This document shows positions 24,732 through 32,595 of a stretch of 44,679 nucleotides of DNA, one piece after another (the first letter of the stretch is position 1; every line of letters starts with the position of its first letter). The stretch spans positions 1 to 44,679 of the forward strand of contig CANRZY010000006.1 in the NCBI GenBank assembly GCA_947644625.1, written 5' to 3'. A model generated the notes under the pieces. The model was not told where the DNA came from, did not search any database, and was given only the letters and a program-made list of their open reading frames with translations. Source of the DNA: an uncultured Pseudoflavonifractor sp. (GTDB lineage: Bacteria > Bacillota > Clostridia > Oscillospirales > Oscillospiraceae). Made by a program: the position numbers and the translations under genes.

Positions 24732-25006
24732 TCCAGCTCTACGGACAGTACCGTCCCGGTAATCAGCAGTTCCTCCGCCGTCATGGCCCGCAGGACCAGA
24801 TCCTCTCCCTTGATCTTTACGATGAGTCTTCCGCCGCTGACCAGGATCTCCTGGGTCCCATAGGCCAATATTCCCCGGTGGTTGGACATACGAACCTCGT
24901 GGCGGCCCGTCAGCTCCACCCGCGCAAGGCCTGCCGCCTCGCCGGGAATATCAAGGGCCTGGACGGTGCGCTCCAGAAGGCCCTCCTTCTTCCCCTTTCG
25001 TTCCAT
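24728..25006 (-). CDS. yqfC: Sporulation protein YqfC
   Basis: 92 residues. The central VELTGRHEVRMSNHRGILAY and the following EILVSGG match the YabP/YqfC family of SigE-dependent spore proteins; probably a small beta-rich protein. First gene of the operon leading to yqfD, phoH and ybeY. The ribosome binding site GGAGGG lies 7 nt upstream of the ATG. Confidence 0.9.
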   Translation of the reverse strand: MERKGKKEGLLERTVQALDIPGEAAGLARVELTGRHEVRMSNHRGILAYGTQEILVSGGRLIVKIKGEDLVLRAMTAEELLITGTVLSVELE

Positions 25007-25029
25007 AAAAAAGCCCTCCCATTCCCGCT

Positions 25030-25059
25030 ATGTATATGCACGGGAGAGGGCGGACATGA
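25030..25059 (-). promoter_or_regulatory. Possible SigE-type promoter of yqfC
   Basis: Minus strand: TCATGTC (25053-25059), 14-bp spacer, CATATACAT (25030-25038), a fair match to sporulation SigE promoters (KCATATT / CATACAHT). yqfC and yqfD are SigE targets in B. subtilis. The essential genes downstream would need a further promoter. Confidence 0.4.
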
Positions 25060-25083
25060 ACCGGGCGCTTCCGGGGCGTATTT

Positions 25084-25106
25084 CCCGTATATCCTACGGG
25101 TTTTTT
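25084..25106 (+). terminator. Terminator-like hairpin ahead of murC
   Basis: Stem CCCGTA / TACGGG with a 5-nt loop followed by TTTTTT on the plus strand, 14 bp upstream of the murC promoter. It may shield murC from upstream reading. Confidence 0.5.
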
Positions 25107-25119
25107 GTATAGAATTACC

Positions 25120-25148
25120 TTGCCAATCGCTCTTCTTTGCTTTATAAT
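25120..25148 (+). promoter_or_regulatory. Promoter of murC
   Basis: TTGCCA (25120-25125), 17-bp spacer, TATAAT (25143-25148), 35 bp before the start codon. Confidence 0.8.
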
Positions 25149-25183
25149 AGTAACCCAATGAATGGAAAAAGGTTGTGTTTTCT

Positions 25184-26554
25184 ATGACAACTTCAGATAT
25201 TACATCCTATCTGGTTCCCGGACGGCGGGCCCATCTGGTGGGGATCGGCGGCGTGTCCATGGCTCCCCTGGCGGAGGTGCTTCACGGTACAGGCATGGTC
25301 ATTACCGGCTCCGATTCCCGGGAAAGCGCCACGGTGGAGCATCTGCGCTCCATCGGGATCCCCGTTTTCATCGGACAGCGGGCGGAAAATCTGGGAGATG
25401 CGGAGCTTGTGATCCGGACCGCCGCCGCCCATGACGATAACCCGGAGATCTCCGGCGCCCACACCAGGGGTCTCCCCGTTTTTGAGCGGGCCCAGGCCTG
25501 GGGGGCCATCATGCGCCACTATAAAAACGCCCTTTGCGTCTCCGGCACCCACGGAAAAACCACCACCACCAGTATGTGTACCCATATCATTATGGCGGCG
25601 GGACTGGATCCCACGGTGATGATCGGCGGCACTCTGCCCCTCTTGGGGGCGGGCCACCGGGTAGGCCATGGGGATACCATCATTCTGGAAAGCTGCGAAT
25701 ACTGCAACTCCTTTCTCTCCTTCTTCCCCACCATCGCCGTGATCCTCAATGTGGACGCGGACCACCTGGACTTTTTCAAGGACCTGGAGGATGTGGAGCA
25801 CTCCTTCCGGGCCTTCGCGGATCTGGTGCCGGAAAAAACAGGGCTTATCATCGCCAACCGGGACGACGCCAATACCATGGTCACCCTACAGGGAGAGACC
25901 CGCCCCATCCTTACCTTCGGCCTTTCCGAGGGGGACGTCCACGGAGAAAACCTCCGTTATGAAAAGGGTCTGCCCCAGTTTGATGTGATCTATCGGGGAG
26001 AGCGCTTCGCCCATGTGGAGCTTCAAGTCCCCGGAGAGCACAATGTTCGGGACGCCCTGGCGGCCGCTGCTGCCACCATCTCCCTGGGGGTTCCTGCCGC
26101 CGCAGTAGAAAAGGGGCTTGCCGGATTTCGGGGAGCCGGACGGCGGTTTGAGAAAAAGGGAACCTGCTCCGGCGCCGATATTTACGACGATTACGCCCAC
26201 CACCCCAATGAGGTGAAGGCCCTTTTGGATACCGCTATGAGCCTTGGCTACAAGCGGGTTATCTGCGCCTTCCAACCCCACACCTATTCCCGGACCCAGT
26301 CTCTGTTCCAGGAGTTCGTGGAGGTGCTGAAGATCCCGGATATGACCCTTCTGGCGGAGATCTTCGCCGCCCGGGAGGACAATACCCTGGGTATCTCCTC
26401 CAAGGACCTCTGCGCCCAGATCCCCGGCAGCGAGTATTACCCCACCCTGAAGGCCCTCACCGTTCGGCTCAAGGAGCTGGCCCAGCCGGGAGATCTGATC
26501 CTCACGGTAGGCGCGGGAGATATCTATACTGTTGGCGAGGCGCTGGTCCAATGA
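25184..26554 (+). CDS. murC: UDP-N-acetylmuramate--L-alanine ligase
   Basis: 456 residues. N-terminal Rossmann part with VGIGGVSMAPLAEVL, ATP loop SGTHGKTTTT (near 119-128), substrate-binding centre including DDYAHHPNEVKALL, and C-terminal YTVGEAL. Adds L-Ala to UDP-MurNAc in peptidoglycan synthesis, cytosolic. The ATG at 25184 is chosen; a GTG at 25175 is too close to AAAAAGG. Monocistronic: own promoter, and a strong terminator just beyond its stop (26613-26645). Confidence 0.94.
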   Translation: MTTSDITSYLVPGRRAHLVGIGGVSMAPLAEVLHGTGMVITGSDSRESATVEHLRSIGIPVFIGQRAENLGDAELVIRTAAAHDDNPEISGAHTRGLPVFERAQAWGAIMRHYKNALCVSGTHGKTTTTSMCTHIIMAAGLDPTVMIGGTLPLLGAGHRVGHGDTIILESCEYCNSFLSFFPTIAVILNVDADHLDFFKDLEDVEHSFRAFADLVPEKTGLIIANRDDANTMVTLQGETRPILTFGLSEGDVHGENLRYEKGLPQFDVIYRGERFAHVELQVPGEHNVRDALAAAAATISLGVPAAAVEKGLAGFRGAGRRFEKKGTCSGADIYDDYAHHPNEVKALLDTAMSLGYKRVICAFQPHTYSRTQSLFQEFVEVLKIPDMTLLAEIFAAREDNTLGISSKDLCAQIPGSEYYPTLKALTVRLKELAQPGDLILTVGAGDIYTVGEALVQ

Positions 26555-26560
26555 AAAAGC

Positions 26561-27070
26561 TTACGGCTCGCCTGCGTCTTTTACGGACTCTTCTTCGGGC
26601 AGTTTTGACGTGGCCCCGGCGGTAACAACCGCCGGGGCTTCTTTTTCTTCTTCCGCCTTTTTCTCCGCCGCAGCCTTCTCCTCCCTGCGCTTCAAAAGCT
26701 TTTTCCGCAAGGCCCGCCACTGAAAGATAGTCCCGAAAAGAGCGGATACAGCAATGAGAAAAGCGGCGGAAATGGCTCCCGCCGTAGGGGCGAAATCCCC
26801 CTTCAAGGCTCCCACATAGCTACCGCAGACCCAAGCCAGGGCACAGCCAACATAATAGGGAACGACAAAGCGCCACAGACGAAGCAGCACCGCCGCCGCT
26901 CCCACCAAGGACAACAGCATATATGTCCCTGCCAGCTCCGCCGAGACAAACTCTCCCATTGTCATATAGTAGGCTCCCAGTCCCAGCACCAGAAATCCGG
27001 CAAAGCACACCAGCGCCCACCCCAGCCGGGCTGTTGTCAGATGGGGCTTCGGGGCTTTATTTTCCTTCAT
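26561..27070 (-). CDS. Four-segment membrane protein, unrecognised
   Basis: 169 residues. Four hydrophobic segments (about 15-36, 46-63, 68-88, 95-117) then a highly charged C-terminal tail (KKLLKRREEKAAAEKKAEEE...). No family recognised. The last 30 or so codons overlap a strong plus-strand terminator, so the tail's sequence may be shaped by that hairpin. It converges on murC with 6 bp between stop codons. Promoter GTGACA-17-TATAAT upstream. Confidence 0.65.
   Translation of the reverse strand: MKENKAPKPHLTTARLGWALVCFAGFLVLGLGAYYMTMGEFVSAELAGTYMLLSLVGAAAVLLRLWRFVVPYYVGCALAWVCGSYVGALKGDFAPTAGAISAAFLIAVSALFGTIFQWRALRKKLLKRREEKAAAEKKAEEEKEAPAVVTAGATSKLPEEESVKDAGEP
26613..26645 (+). terminator. 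murC terminator inside the convergent gene
   Basis: Perfect 11-bp stem GCCCCGGCGGT / ACCGCCGGGGC with loop AACA, followed by TTCTTTTTC on the plus strand. It lies 58 bp after the murC stop, within the 3' coding part of the membrane-protein gene (26561-27070). Confidence 0.85.
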
Positions 27071-27142
27071 TAACGATCCCTCCCACTATTCAGGCCAGAC
27101 GGCCCCGGCCCCCTCCGGACCAGTCCGCCTTTTCCTGCCAGA

Positions 27143-27171
27143 ATTATAGCATTGAAAAGAGGCTTTGTCAC
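27143..27171 (-). promoter_or_regulatory. Promoter of the four-segment membrane protein
   Basis: Minus strand: GTGACA (27166-27171), 17-bp spacer, TATAAT (27143-27148), with an extended -10 TG (TGCTATAAT). Confidence 0.72.
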
Positions 27172-27196
27172 TATTTGTCCCGGTATTCGATAGATA

Positions 27197-27232
27197 AAGG
27201 GGAGAGGCTTCACTGCGGATACCCCTCCCCTT
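27197..27232 (-). terminator. Hairpin downstream of the small HTH gene
   Basis: AAGGGGAG / CTCCCCTT stem with extra GG/CC pairs; on the minus strand it ends CCCCTTTATC. Likely a weak terminator for the HTH gene ending at 27295. Confidence 0.5.
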
Positions 27233-27294
27233 AGAGCTTCACACTTTTTATATGTCCTGCACCGAAAAACAGGAATGGGACTCGGTATTCGGTC

Positions 27295-27609
27295 CTATCC
27301 GTTTCCCTCCGCCTTTACAAAAACACACAGAAATTTATTTAGAGCCTGCCGTTGCTCTTCAGAAAGCCCGAGAAGCTTAACCGTATAACTGCTTTCCAGA
27401 CCCGTCAAATAATCCAAGGATGTATTCACGATCAACGCAATCTCTTTTGCCCGTTCCAGGAATGAATCCTGAATATTGTTCTCATAGCGGTAAACCGTTT
27501 CCTTGCTAACCCCCAACCGCTTGGCAAACATTGCCCTGGACAGTCCACGATTCTCCCGAAGCCGACGTAACTGCATAGCAAAGTCATACACCGTTTTTTC
27601 GGATAGCAT
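27295..27609 (-). CDS. Small XRE-type HTH regulator
   Basis: 104 residues. Cro/C1 HTH about 10-66 (FAMQLRRLRENRGLSRAMFA, then KRLGVSKETVYRYENN), then SLDYLTGLE and a short helical C-terminus (SEEQRQALNKFLCVFVKAE). The start is uncertain: the ATG at 27609 has no Shine-Dalgarno and its first base is the end of a 51-bp inverted repeat (27609-27659); the frame stays open further upstream without an ATG. Divergent from mreB, whose promoter lies just beyond the repeat. The target is unknown. Confidence 0.7.
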   Translation of the reverse strand: MLSEKTVYDFAMQLRRLRENRGLSRAMFAKRLGVSKETVYRYENNIQDSFLERAKEIALIVNTSLDYLTGLESSYTVKLLGLSEEQRQALNKFLCVFVKAEGNG

Positions 27610-27659
27610 AGCTTCGATCAACAAAGGCAAACCGTGTCTGCCTTTGCTGATCGAAGCTA
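27609..27659. repeat. 51-bp hairpin repeat related to the 36690 element
   Basis: Arms of 21 bp (TAGCTTCGATCA-CAAAGGCA) differing at one position, around a 9-nt loop. The arms match the terminal inverted repeats of the 277-bp element at 36690-36966 (TAGCTTCGAT..., CAAAGGCAAAC). It looks like an end-to-end (internally deleted) copy. Confidence 0.8.
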
Positions 27660-27684
27660 AATTTACTTTTTTTCTCCATTGGCG

Positions 27685-27713
27685 TTGAAATATGGAAAAA
27701 AAGCCGCTATAAT
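27685..27713 (+). promoter_or_regulatory. Promoter of the mreB-like gene
   Basis: TTGAAA (27685-27690), 17-bp spacer, TATAAT (27708-27713). The leader to the ATG at 27783 is about 63 nt. Confidence 0.8.
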
Positions 27714-27782
27714 AGAAAAGTCTAAAATAACAGCCTTCCGGCAACACTAGCTGGGAAACGGAAAGATATATGAGGTGCTTAT

Positions 27783-28808
27783 ATGTTCAGTAAAGATATC
27801 GGGATCGACCTGGGTACCGCCTCCATCCTGGTCTATGTGAAGGGGAAGGGCGTGGTGCTGCGGGAGCCCTCTGTGGTGGCCATCGACAAGAATACGGGCC
27901 GGCTTCTGAAGGTGGGCACCGACGCCCAGCAGATGCTGGGCCGTACCCCTGGCAACATTGTGGCCATCCGGCCCCTGCGGGAGGGCGTTATCTCTGACTA
28001 CGATATGACCGAGCGGATGCTCAAGGAGTTTATCCGAAAGGTGACCTCCTTCCGGCTTTTCAAGCCCCGTATCATTATCTGCGTTCCCTCCGGCATTACC
28101 GAGGTAGAAGAGCGGGCGGTCATTGACGCGGGCATCCAGGCAGGCGCCCGGCGGGTCTACCTTATCGAGGAGCCTGTGGCTGCCGCCATCGGCGCGGGGA
28201 TCGACATTACCAAGCCCGACGGACATATGGTGGTGGACATCGGCGGCGGCACCGCCGACATTGCCGTCATTTCTTTGGGCGGCGTGGTGGAATCCGCTTC
28301 CATCAAGACCGCCGGCGACAAGTTTGACGAGGCGGTCATTAAGTATATCCGCCGCCGCCACAACGTCCTGATCGGCGAGCGTACCGCCGAGGAACTGAAA
28401 ATGCAGATCGGCTGCGTCTTCCCCCCTGAGGAGGAGAAGAGCGTAGAGATCAAGGGCCGCAGCCTGATGACCGGCCTTCCCCAGGTCTTTACCGTCACCT
28501 CCAGCGAGATGATCGAGGCCTTCGAGGAGCCCTCCACCCGGATCCTGGAGGCCATTCACGGGGTCCTGGAGCGCACTCCCCCTGAGCTGGTGGCCGACAT
28601 CTCCAATAACGGTATCGTTATGACCGGCGGTGGCTCCATGGTCCAGGGTTTCGACAAGCTCATCGAATCCCATACCGGCATTGAGACCCATGTAGCCGAC
28701 GATGCCATCTCCTGCGTGGCTTACGGTACCGGTAAGAGCCTGGACAGCCTGGACGGTATGCAGGACGGTACCATGAACCTGTCCCGCCGCAAGCAGCTCA
28801 ACGCCTGA
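27783..28808 (+). CDS. MreB/Mbl-family actin-like protein
   Basis: 341 residues. Phosphate-1 motif GIDLGTA (7-13), phosphate-2 VVDIGGGTADIAVIS (near 150-164) and adenosine motif MTGGGSMVQGF (near 280). Forms membrane-associated filaments guiding peptidoglycan synthesis. It stands alone, without mreC or mreD, which is more like Mbl or MreBH than the mreBCD operon gene. GAGGTG precedes the ATG. A strong terminator follows. Confidence 0.93.
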   Translation: MFSKDIGIDLGTASILVYVKGKGVVLREPSVVAIDKNTGRLLKVGTDAQQMLGRTPGNIVAIRPLREGVISDYDMTERMLKEFIRKVTSFRLFKPRIIICVPSGITEVEERAVIDAGIQAGARRVYLIEEPVAAAIGAGIDITKPDGHMVVDIGGGTADIAVISLGGVVESASIKTAGDKFDEAVIKYIRRRHNVLIGERTAEELKMQIGCVFPPEEEKSVEIKGRSLMTGLPQVFTVTSSEMIEAFEEPSTRILEAIHGVLERTPPELVADISNNGIVMTGGGSMVQGFDKLIESHTGIETHVADDAISCVAYGTGKSLDSLDGMQDGTMNLSRRKQLNA

Positions 28809-28836
28809 AAATGGCCTGCCCCCAAAAGAAAACGTA

Positions 28837-28878
28837 AGAGAGCGGCACAGCCCATCGTGGGCTGTGCCGCTCTCTCAT
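28837..28878 (+). terminator. Terminator after the mreB-like gene
   Basis: 18-bp perfect stem (28837-28854 with 28858-28875, loop TCG) followed by only a modest T/C stretch. Starts 28 bp after the stop codon. Confidence 0.75.
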
Positions 28879-28920
28879 TCCGGTGGGAGGCGTGGAAGGG
28901 GAATTTATAGTTGGATCCAT

Positions 28921-28951
28921 GCCTGGGCGGGCGGCTAATAGCCGCCCCTAC
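28921..28951 (-). repeat. REP-like palindrome, copy 7
   Basis: Minus-strand TGTAGGGGCGGCTATT then AGCCGCCCGCCCAGG. Forms an inverted pair with copy 8; the same pair recurs at 35638-35713. Confidence 0.8.
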
Positions 28952-28967
28952 AAGGGGGGACGGTTTT

Positions 28968-28993
28968 TGTAGGTGCGGATATCATCCGTCCGG
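28968..28993 (+). repeat. REP-like palindrome, copy 8
   Basis: TGTAGGTGCGGATATC then ATCCGTCCGG, opposite orientation to copy 7, 16 bp away. The remaining 98 bp up to the next gene (28994-29091) show a fall in GC content and nothing else I recognise. Confidence 0.8.
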
Positions 28994-29091
28994 TAGAATT
29001 TCCCTTGCCTGTTTGTTGTCCCTGTCGGCGAATCAGTACAACGCTAAATTTATATTTACCCTCTCAAATTCGGATAAACCGGGTTCCAGGT

Positions 29092-29232
29092 TCAGAGTGA
29101 TATTAGGTTAACATAATTCAAAATAATATCATCTATATATTCAACCGGAATGTACTCTTTTTTATATATTTGTTCAAACGTAACATTTGAATCCGATACA
29201 TTTATGACTGTATCAAAAATTTCGTGTTTCAT
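29092..29232 (-). CDS. 46-residue protein downstream of the RM gene
   Basis: Starts MKHEIFDTVINVSDSN and ends YIDDIILNYVNLISL. Family not recognised. AAGGGAG lies 6 nt upstream of the ATG, and the restriction-modification stop is 14 bp away, so it looks like the last gene of that operon. Acidic and AT-rich in codon use, like the RM gene. Could be a genuine small partner or a remnant of a longer gene. Confidence 0.55.
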   Translation of the reverse strand: MKHEIFDTVINVSDSNVTFEQIYKKEYIPVEYIDDIILNYVNLISL

Positions 29233-29246
29233 ATAATCTCCCTTTA

Positions 29247-32200
29247 TTATTCCGCTAAATTATCCACAATTTTAAGGCCAATAAATACCTCTTTAATTTT
29301 TTCCCTGTACTCATCAATAGTCATTCGGCTACTGCTAAATTCAGTATCAATTTCTTGACATGCTGCAACAACCTGATCTTGAATTGGTTTGGGAGGTATT
29401 GGCAGCTTAACCTCTTTGATGCGGTCAATTGAGGCTCGATTTGTTCTGGAAAATCTATACTGCTGACCGACTACATCAAGAGCCATAGCTAGGTAATATG
29501 TGTTGATTTCTTCGTCCTTTACACGTAACACTCCACAGTGATCCGTTGGATAGAATTTGATATTTTCTGGCATATATCTCACCATCCAGTCGCCGTCTAT
29601 CCCCCACAGTATAGATGGAATGTTAAAATTGGCAATCAAGAGCTTGCTTACCATACCAAAAGGTTCACGTACATTGGCGCTAAAAACAGGAACATCTCCA
29701 TTTTCATCTGTCTCTGTACCAAGGACACGTTTTCCAATAGATGTACTAAAACGACCCTTATCACTTAAGCTCACAAGAGGATATTGGCTTTCTAATGTAC
29801 TAAAAGAGGTAACCGCAGTCTTTATTGCTTTGTTAAACGTAGCTCTTGTAAAATTTAGCATATCACAGGTTTTTATAATACTTGCATATTGTTTGGCTTC
29901 TTCCTCTATGGGAGGAAAAAACTCAGCATATGCCTGCCGAACAAGGTATGCCAATGTATTCTCTGCCTTTCGATTTTGATCACAGTACATTTTTCCGCCT
30001 GGGGAGACTATCTGAATACCTTCAGCGCCTTTTCTGGTAGACCAATCATAGCCCAGAAATTCTTTCTGCTTTGCATTATCAGACGGAGCAGTAATGACTA
30101 TCGTGGTCTGTTTATAAGTCATAGAAAAATAGAAGATTTTCTCTTTTTCGCAAGCTTTTGCATACAAATGGAAACGGTGCTTCAATTCATTCTTCTGCTC
30201 TTGTGGTTCTAAGCATTTAAATGCTTTGGACTTTATCAGGTTTTTGATCTCAGTAGAATCATTAAATGAATCCACATACATTTTAAAGTATTCTATTTGG
30301 GAATATGCCTCTACATCGTTTAACTCGGACACAAATTTTTGATAATCTTCAGAAGAAACGCCAATGTGTGCAAGATAGCTATCATATATTGCTTGGTCTT
30401 CCCATTCGGTTAATTCCTCACCACGCATAATAGAAGTTACGCTATCGATTACTAAATCCATTCTTTTAGGCGGTTCACTATACTTTTCAAGGAACATTAT
30501 TACGGTATGATTGCCTGTTTCTCCAAACGTTTTGCTTCCTAACTGGACAATTGCTCTAATCTTAAAATACTTTAGAATATGTTCTCTTGCTCCAACATAA
30601 CTACTAGTGTCTTTAGTCAGCAATGTTGCAGGTAGAATTACCGCTGCAACCCCCTTTGGCTTTAACAACTGGGCCATTCTTTCAACAAAAAGGACCTCTA
30701 TCTCGCTTCCGGTATTGCTGATCTTGTCCAGCAATTCAAAGCTATTGTTTTTTACCTGCAAATGAGATTTAAATGCTGCTACCGAATATGGTGGATTGGC
30801 AACCAAAATGTCAAAACTATTACTTTCAATCTGTTTATCTGTGGAGTTTTCCAAGCCATCTCCAAAGATAATATTTCCTTCACCGGCACCATTCATAAAC
30901 AGTGAAATTTTAGAAACACGAGCAAGTCGATAGTCTTTCTCAATTCCATAAATAGAGTTTCTAACCCAGGAATTGTCTTCGTGAGAACCAACAGACGCAT
31001 TGATTGCTTCCACCGCTTCTGTAAGAAAATGACCTGCACCACAGGCATAATCAATTACTTTTGGGTAAATTATACCTTTTTCAGAATGAGTAATAGTTTC
31101 TAACGGCAAGCAATCCCACACAAAACGTGTTATAGGCATAGGGGTGAAAAACTGTCCTTCATTTTGCTTGAAACCTTTATTTAGTAATTGTTCGAACAAG
31201 TCTCCCAAAAATTGATGCTTTGATGGATATACAATCCTATATTTTTCAAACAGCTGAACCACTTCTACAAGAATCTTTCCATTTTGGTAGAACAATTCTT
31301 CGTTATGAACATCCTTAAAAGAAAAATCATTATTTGAGTAAAACTTCAGAATACGGATTTTCTCTTTCAGATCTTCAATTGCTTTTTCACGCTGATGTCC
31401 CGTGTATGTGGTGAAAAGCCATTCTGGATAATTGGCTGGAACATAGAAAATCTGCTCTCGCATAAACTTTTCCATGCCCTCTTGATGCAACCTTTGCAAA
31501 CGATCTTGGAGGGTCTCATATGTATCCGTACCCTGTTTATATTGAAACTCAACTACATCATTTTCTCCCTTTGTGCTTTCATCTACCAGTTTGCAAATGA
31601 ACAAAGCGATAAGACGATTAAATGCATTTTCTTTATCACTCACATTATTATGACGCAGTATTTCTTCAAAGCGATTAACAATCTTATCTTCAGGGGTAAA
31701 ATCTCTAAGATCCTTTTTGTATAAAGGTCGGATTCCAACATCATAGGCTCTGGAATCTTCGGAGAAAATGAGATTCTCATACACTTGTGAAGCATAGGTT
31801 TCTTTCCAGACATTATATTTTTCTGGTGCAGTATGAGCTTTGGAGAAAAGAAATATACTTGTATCTTTTTTAGCCAACGCAACAATATTGGGATCATCGG
31901 AACAGTTTACAGTAGGCGCTTTATAGGCAATCATGCCATCTTTGTAATCCGAGGTATATAATACAAGCCATTTTGTAGATTGCTCCTGTTGCCAATACGA
32001 AAAGAGCTGTCCTCCATCAATTAACATATCTTTATAAGCCTTATCGAATTCCTGGCCTGCAGTTTTACACTCGATAATAAATAGCATTGATCCATTGGGC
32101 GCATATACGCAAATATCTGCTCTACCGCTTTTGGTATCATGCCCTAAGTGCCATTCCTTTTCTAATTCAATATGCTCAGGACGGTATCCCTTTTCTAACA

Positions 32201-32417
32201 ATCGATTTACACATTCAAAAACAACAAAGTTTTCTGCTTGATTAAAGTTATCGTTACGATCCCTACCTTTGATGGCTTCTGGATATATCAATTTCTTTTC
32301 TCTAAAATCAGCGCGCAACACACAAGGATACTGCGGATATACCTTTTCATACACATCTTGATTTTGTACAAAGCCTGCTGATTTCAATACACTTTCAAAA
32401 TTTTTCGAGGTAATCAC
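29247..32417 (-). CDS. Single-chain restriction-modification enzyme (type IIG/type I-like)
   Basis: 1056 residues. N-terminal nuclease-like region with a PD-(D/E)xK pattern: Asp101, then Glu116-x-Lys118 in FIIECK. Middle N6-adenine methylase: motif X-like GQFFTP (421-426), motif I DYACGAGHF (456-464), motif IV NPPY (541-544). C-terminal specificity region (about 870-1050) ending LPIPPKPIQDQVVAACQEID, as in type I S subunits. So cleavage, methylation and recognition appear to lie in one chain. The start is GTG at 32417, overlapping the HTH stop (GTGA) with GGAGGG upstream. Codon use is AT-rich, unlike its neighbours. Target site not predictable. Confidence 0.88.
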   Translation of the reverse strand: MITSKNFESVLKSAGFVQNQDVYEKVYPQYPCVLRADFREKKLIYPEAIKGRDRNDNFNQAENFVVFECVNRLLEKGYRPEHIELEKEWHLGHDTKSGRADICVYAPNGSMLFIIECKTAGQEFDKAYKDMLIDGGQLFSYWQQEQSTKWLVLYTSDYKDGMIAYKAPTVNCSDDPNIVALAKKDTSIFLFSKAHTAPEKYNVWKETYASQVYENLIFSEDSRAYDVGIRPLYKKDLRDFTPEDKIVNRFEEILRHNNVSDKENAFNRLIALFICKLVDESTKGENDVVEFQYKQGTDTYETLQDRLQRLHQEGMEKFMREQIFYVPANYPEWLFTTYTGHQREKAIEDLKEKIRILKFYSNNDFSFKDVHNEELFYQNGKILVEVVQLFEKYRIVYPSKHQFLGDLFEQLLNKGFKQNEGQFFTPMPITRFVWDCLPLETITHSEKGIIYPKVIDYACGAGHFLTEAVEAINASVGSHEDNSWVRNSIYGIEKDYRLARVSKISLFMNGAGEGNIIFGDGLENSTDKQIESNSFDILVANPPYSVAAFKSHLQVKNNSFELLDKISNTGSEIEVLFVERMAQLLKPKGVAAVILPATLLTKDTSSYVGAREHILKYFKIRAIVQLGSKTFGETGNHTVIMFLEKYSEPPKRMDLVIDSVTSIMRGEELTEWEDQAIYDSYLAHIGVSSEDYQKFVSELNDVEAYSQIEYFKMYVDSFNDSTEIKNLIKSKAFKCLEPQEQKNELKHRFHLYAKACEKEKIFYFSMTYKQTTIVITAPSDNAKQKEFLGYDWSTRKGAEGIQIVSPGGKMYCDQNRKAENTLAYLVRQAYAEFFPPIEEEAKQYASIIKTCDMLNFTRATFNKAIKTAVTSFSTLESQYPLVSLSDKGRFSTSIGKRVLGTETDENGDVPVFSANVREPFGMVSKLLIANFNIPSILWGIDGDWMVRYMPENIKFYPTDHCGVLRVKDEEINTYYLAMALDVVGQQYRFSRTNRASIDRIKEVKLPIPPKPIQDQVVAACQEIDTEFSSSRMTIDEYREKIKEVFIGLKIVDNLAE

Positions 32418-32595
32418 TTATTACCCTCCTTTTTCTGAGGTACAAATTCTAGTATGTCATCCACGCCGCAGTTCAAAGCCATGCAAATTTTTTTAATACT
32501 TTCAATGGAGACATATTCATCATGTTTGAGCCTTGTAATGATATTGGCACTAACTCCGGCCATATCTTTTAATTGAGTATTTGTAATTTTTCTAT
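32414..32595 (-). pseudogene. 5'-truncated XRE HTH gene at the comF/RM junction
   Basis: The frame encodes IDRKITNTQLKDMAGVSANI...ICMALNCGVDDILEFVPQ, a small Cro/C1 regulator. Relatives of this type begin about 12 residues earlier (pattern M-x-x-Y-x-x-LW-x-x-LID); here that part is replaced by comF sequence in another frame. The only in-frame ATG (32563) lies inside the first HTH helix region, giving 49 residues. It ends in GTGA overlap with the RM start. Possibly only a translational bridge from comF to the RM gene. Confidence 0.65.

Larger units (their letters stand above)
29030..32595. mobile_element. AT-rich restriction-modification island
   Basis: A sharp drop in GC content and a switch to A/T-ending codons from about 29030 to 32595, against a GC-rich background. 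It holds the 46-residue gene, the restriction-modification gene and a truncated HTH gene. The right junction falls at the comF stop codon. No integrase, terminal repeats or target duplication seen; transfer is inferred from composition and content. The left edge is approximate. Confidence 0.7.

Noticed and set aside
26783-26802. GTAGGGGCGAAATCCCC, a possible thirteenth palindrome inside the four-segment membrane protein gene
   Set aside because: The arm is only four or five base pairs and the tail is missing; chance in GC-rich coding DNA is likely, though an old in-frame insertion cannot be excluded.
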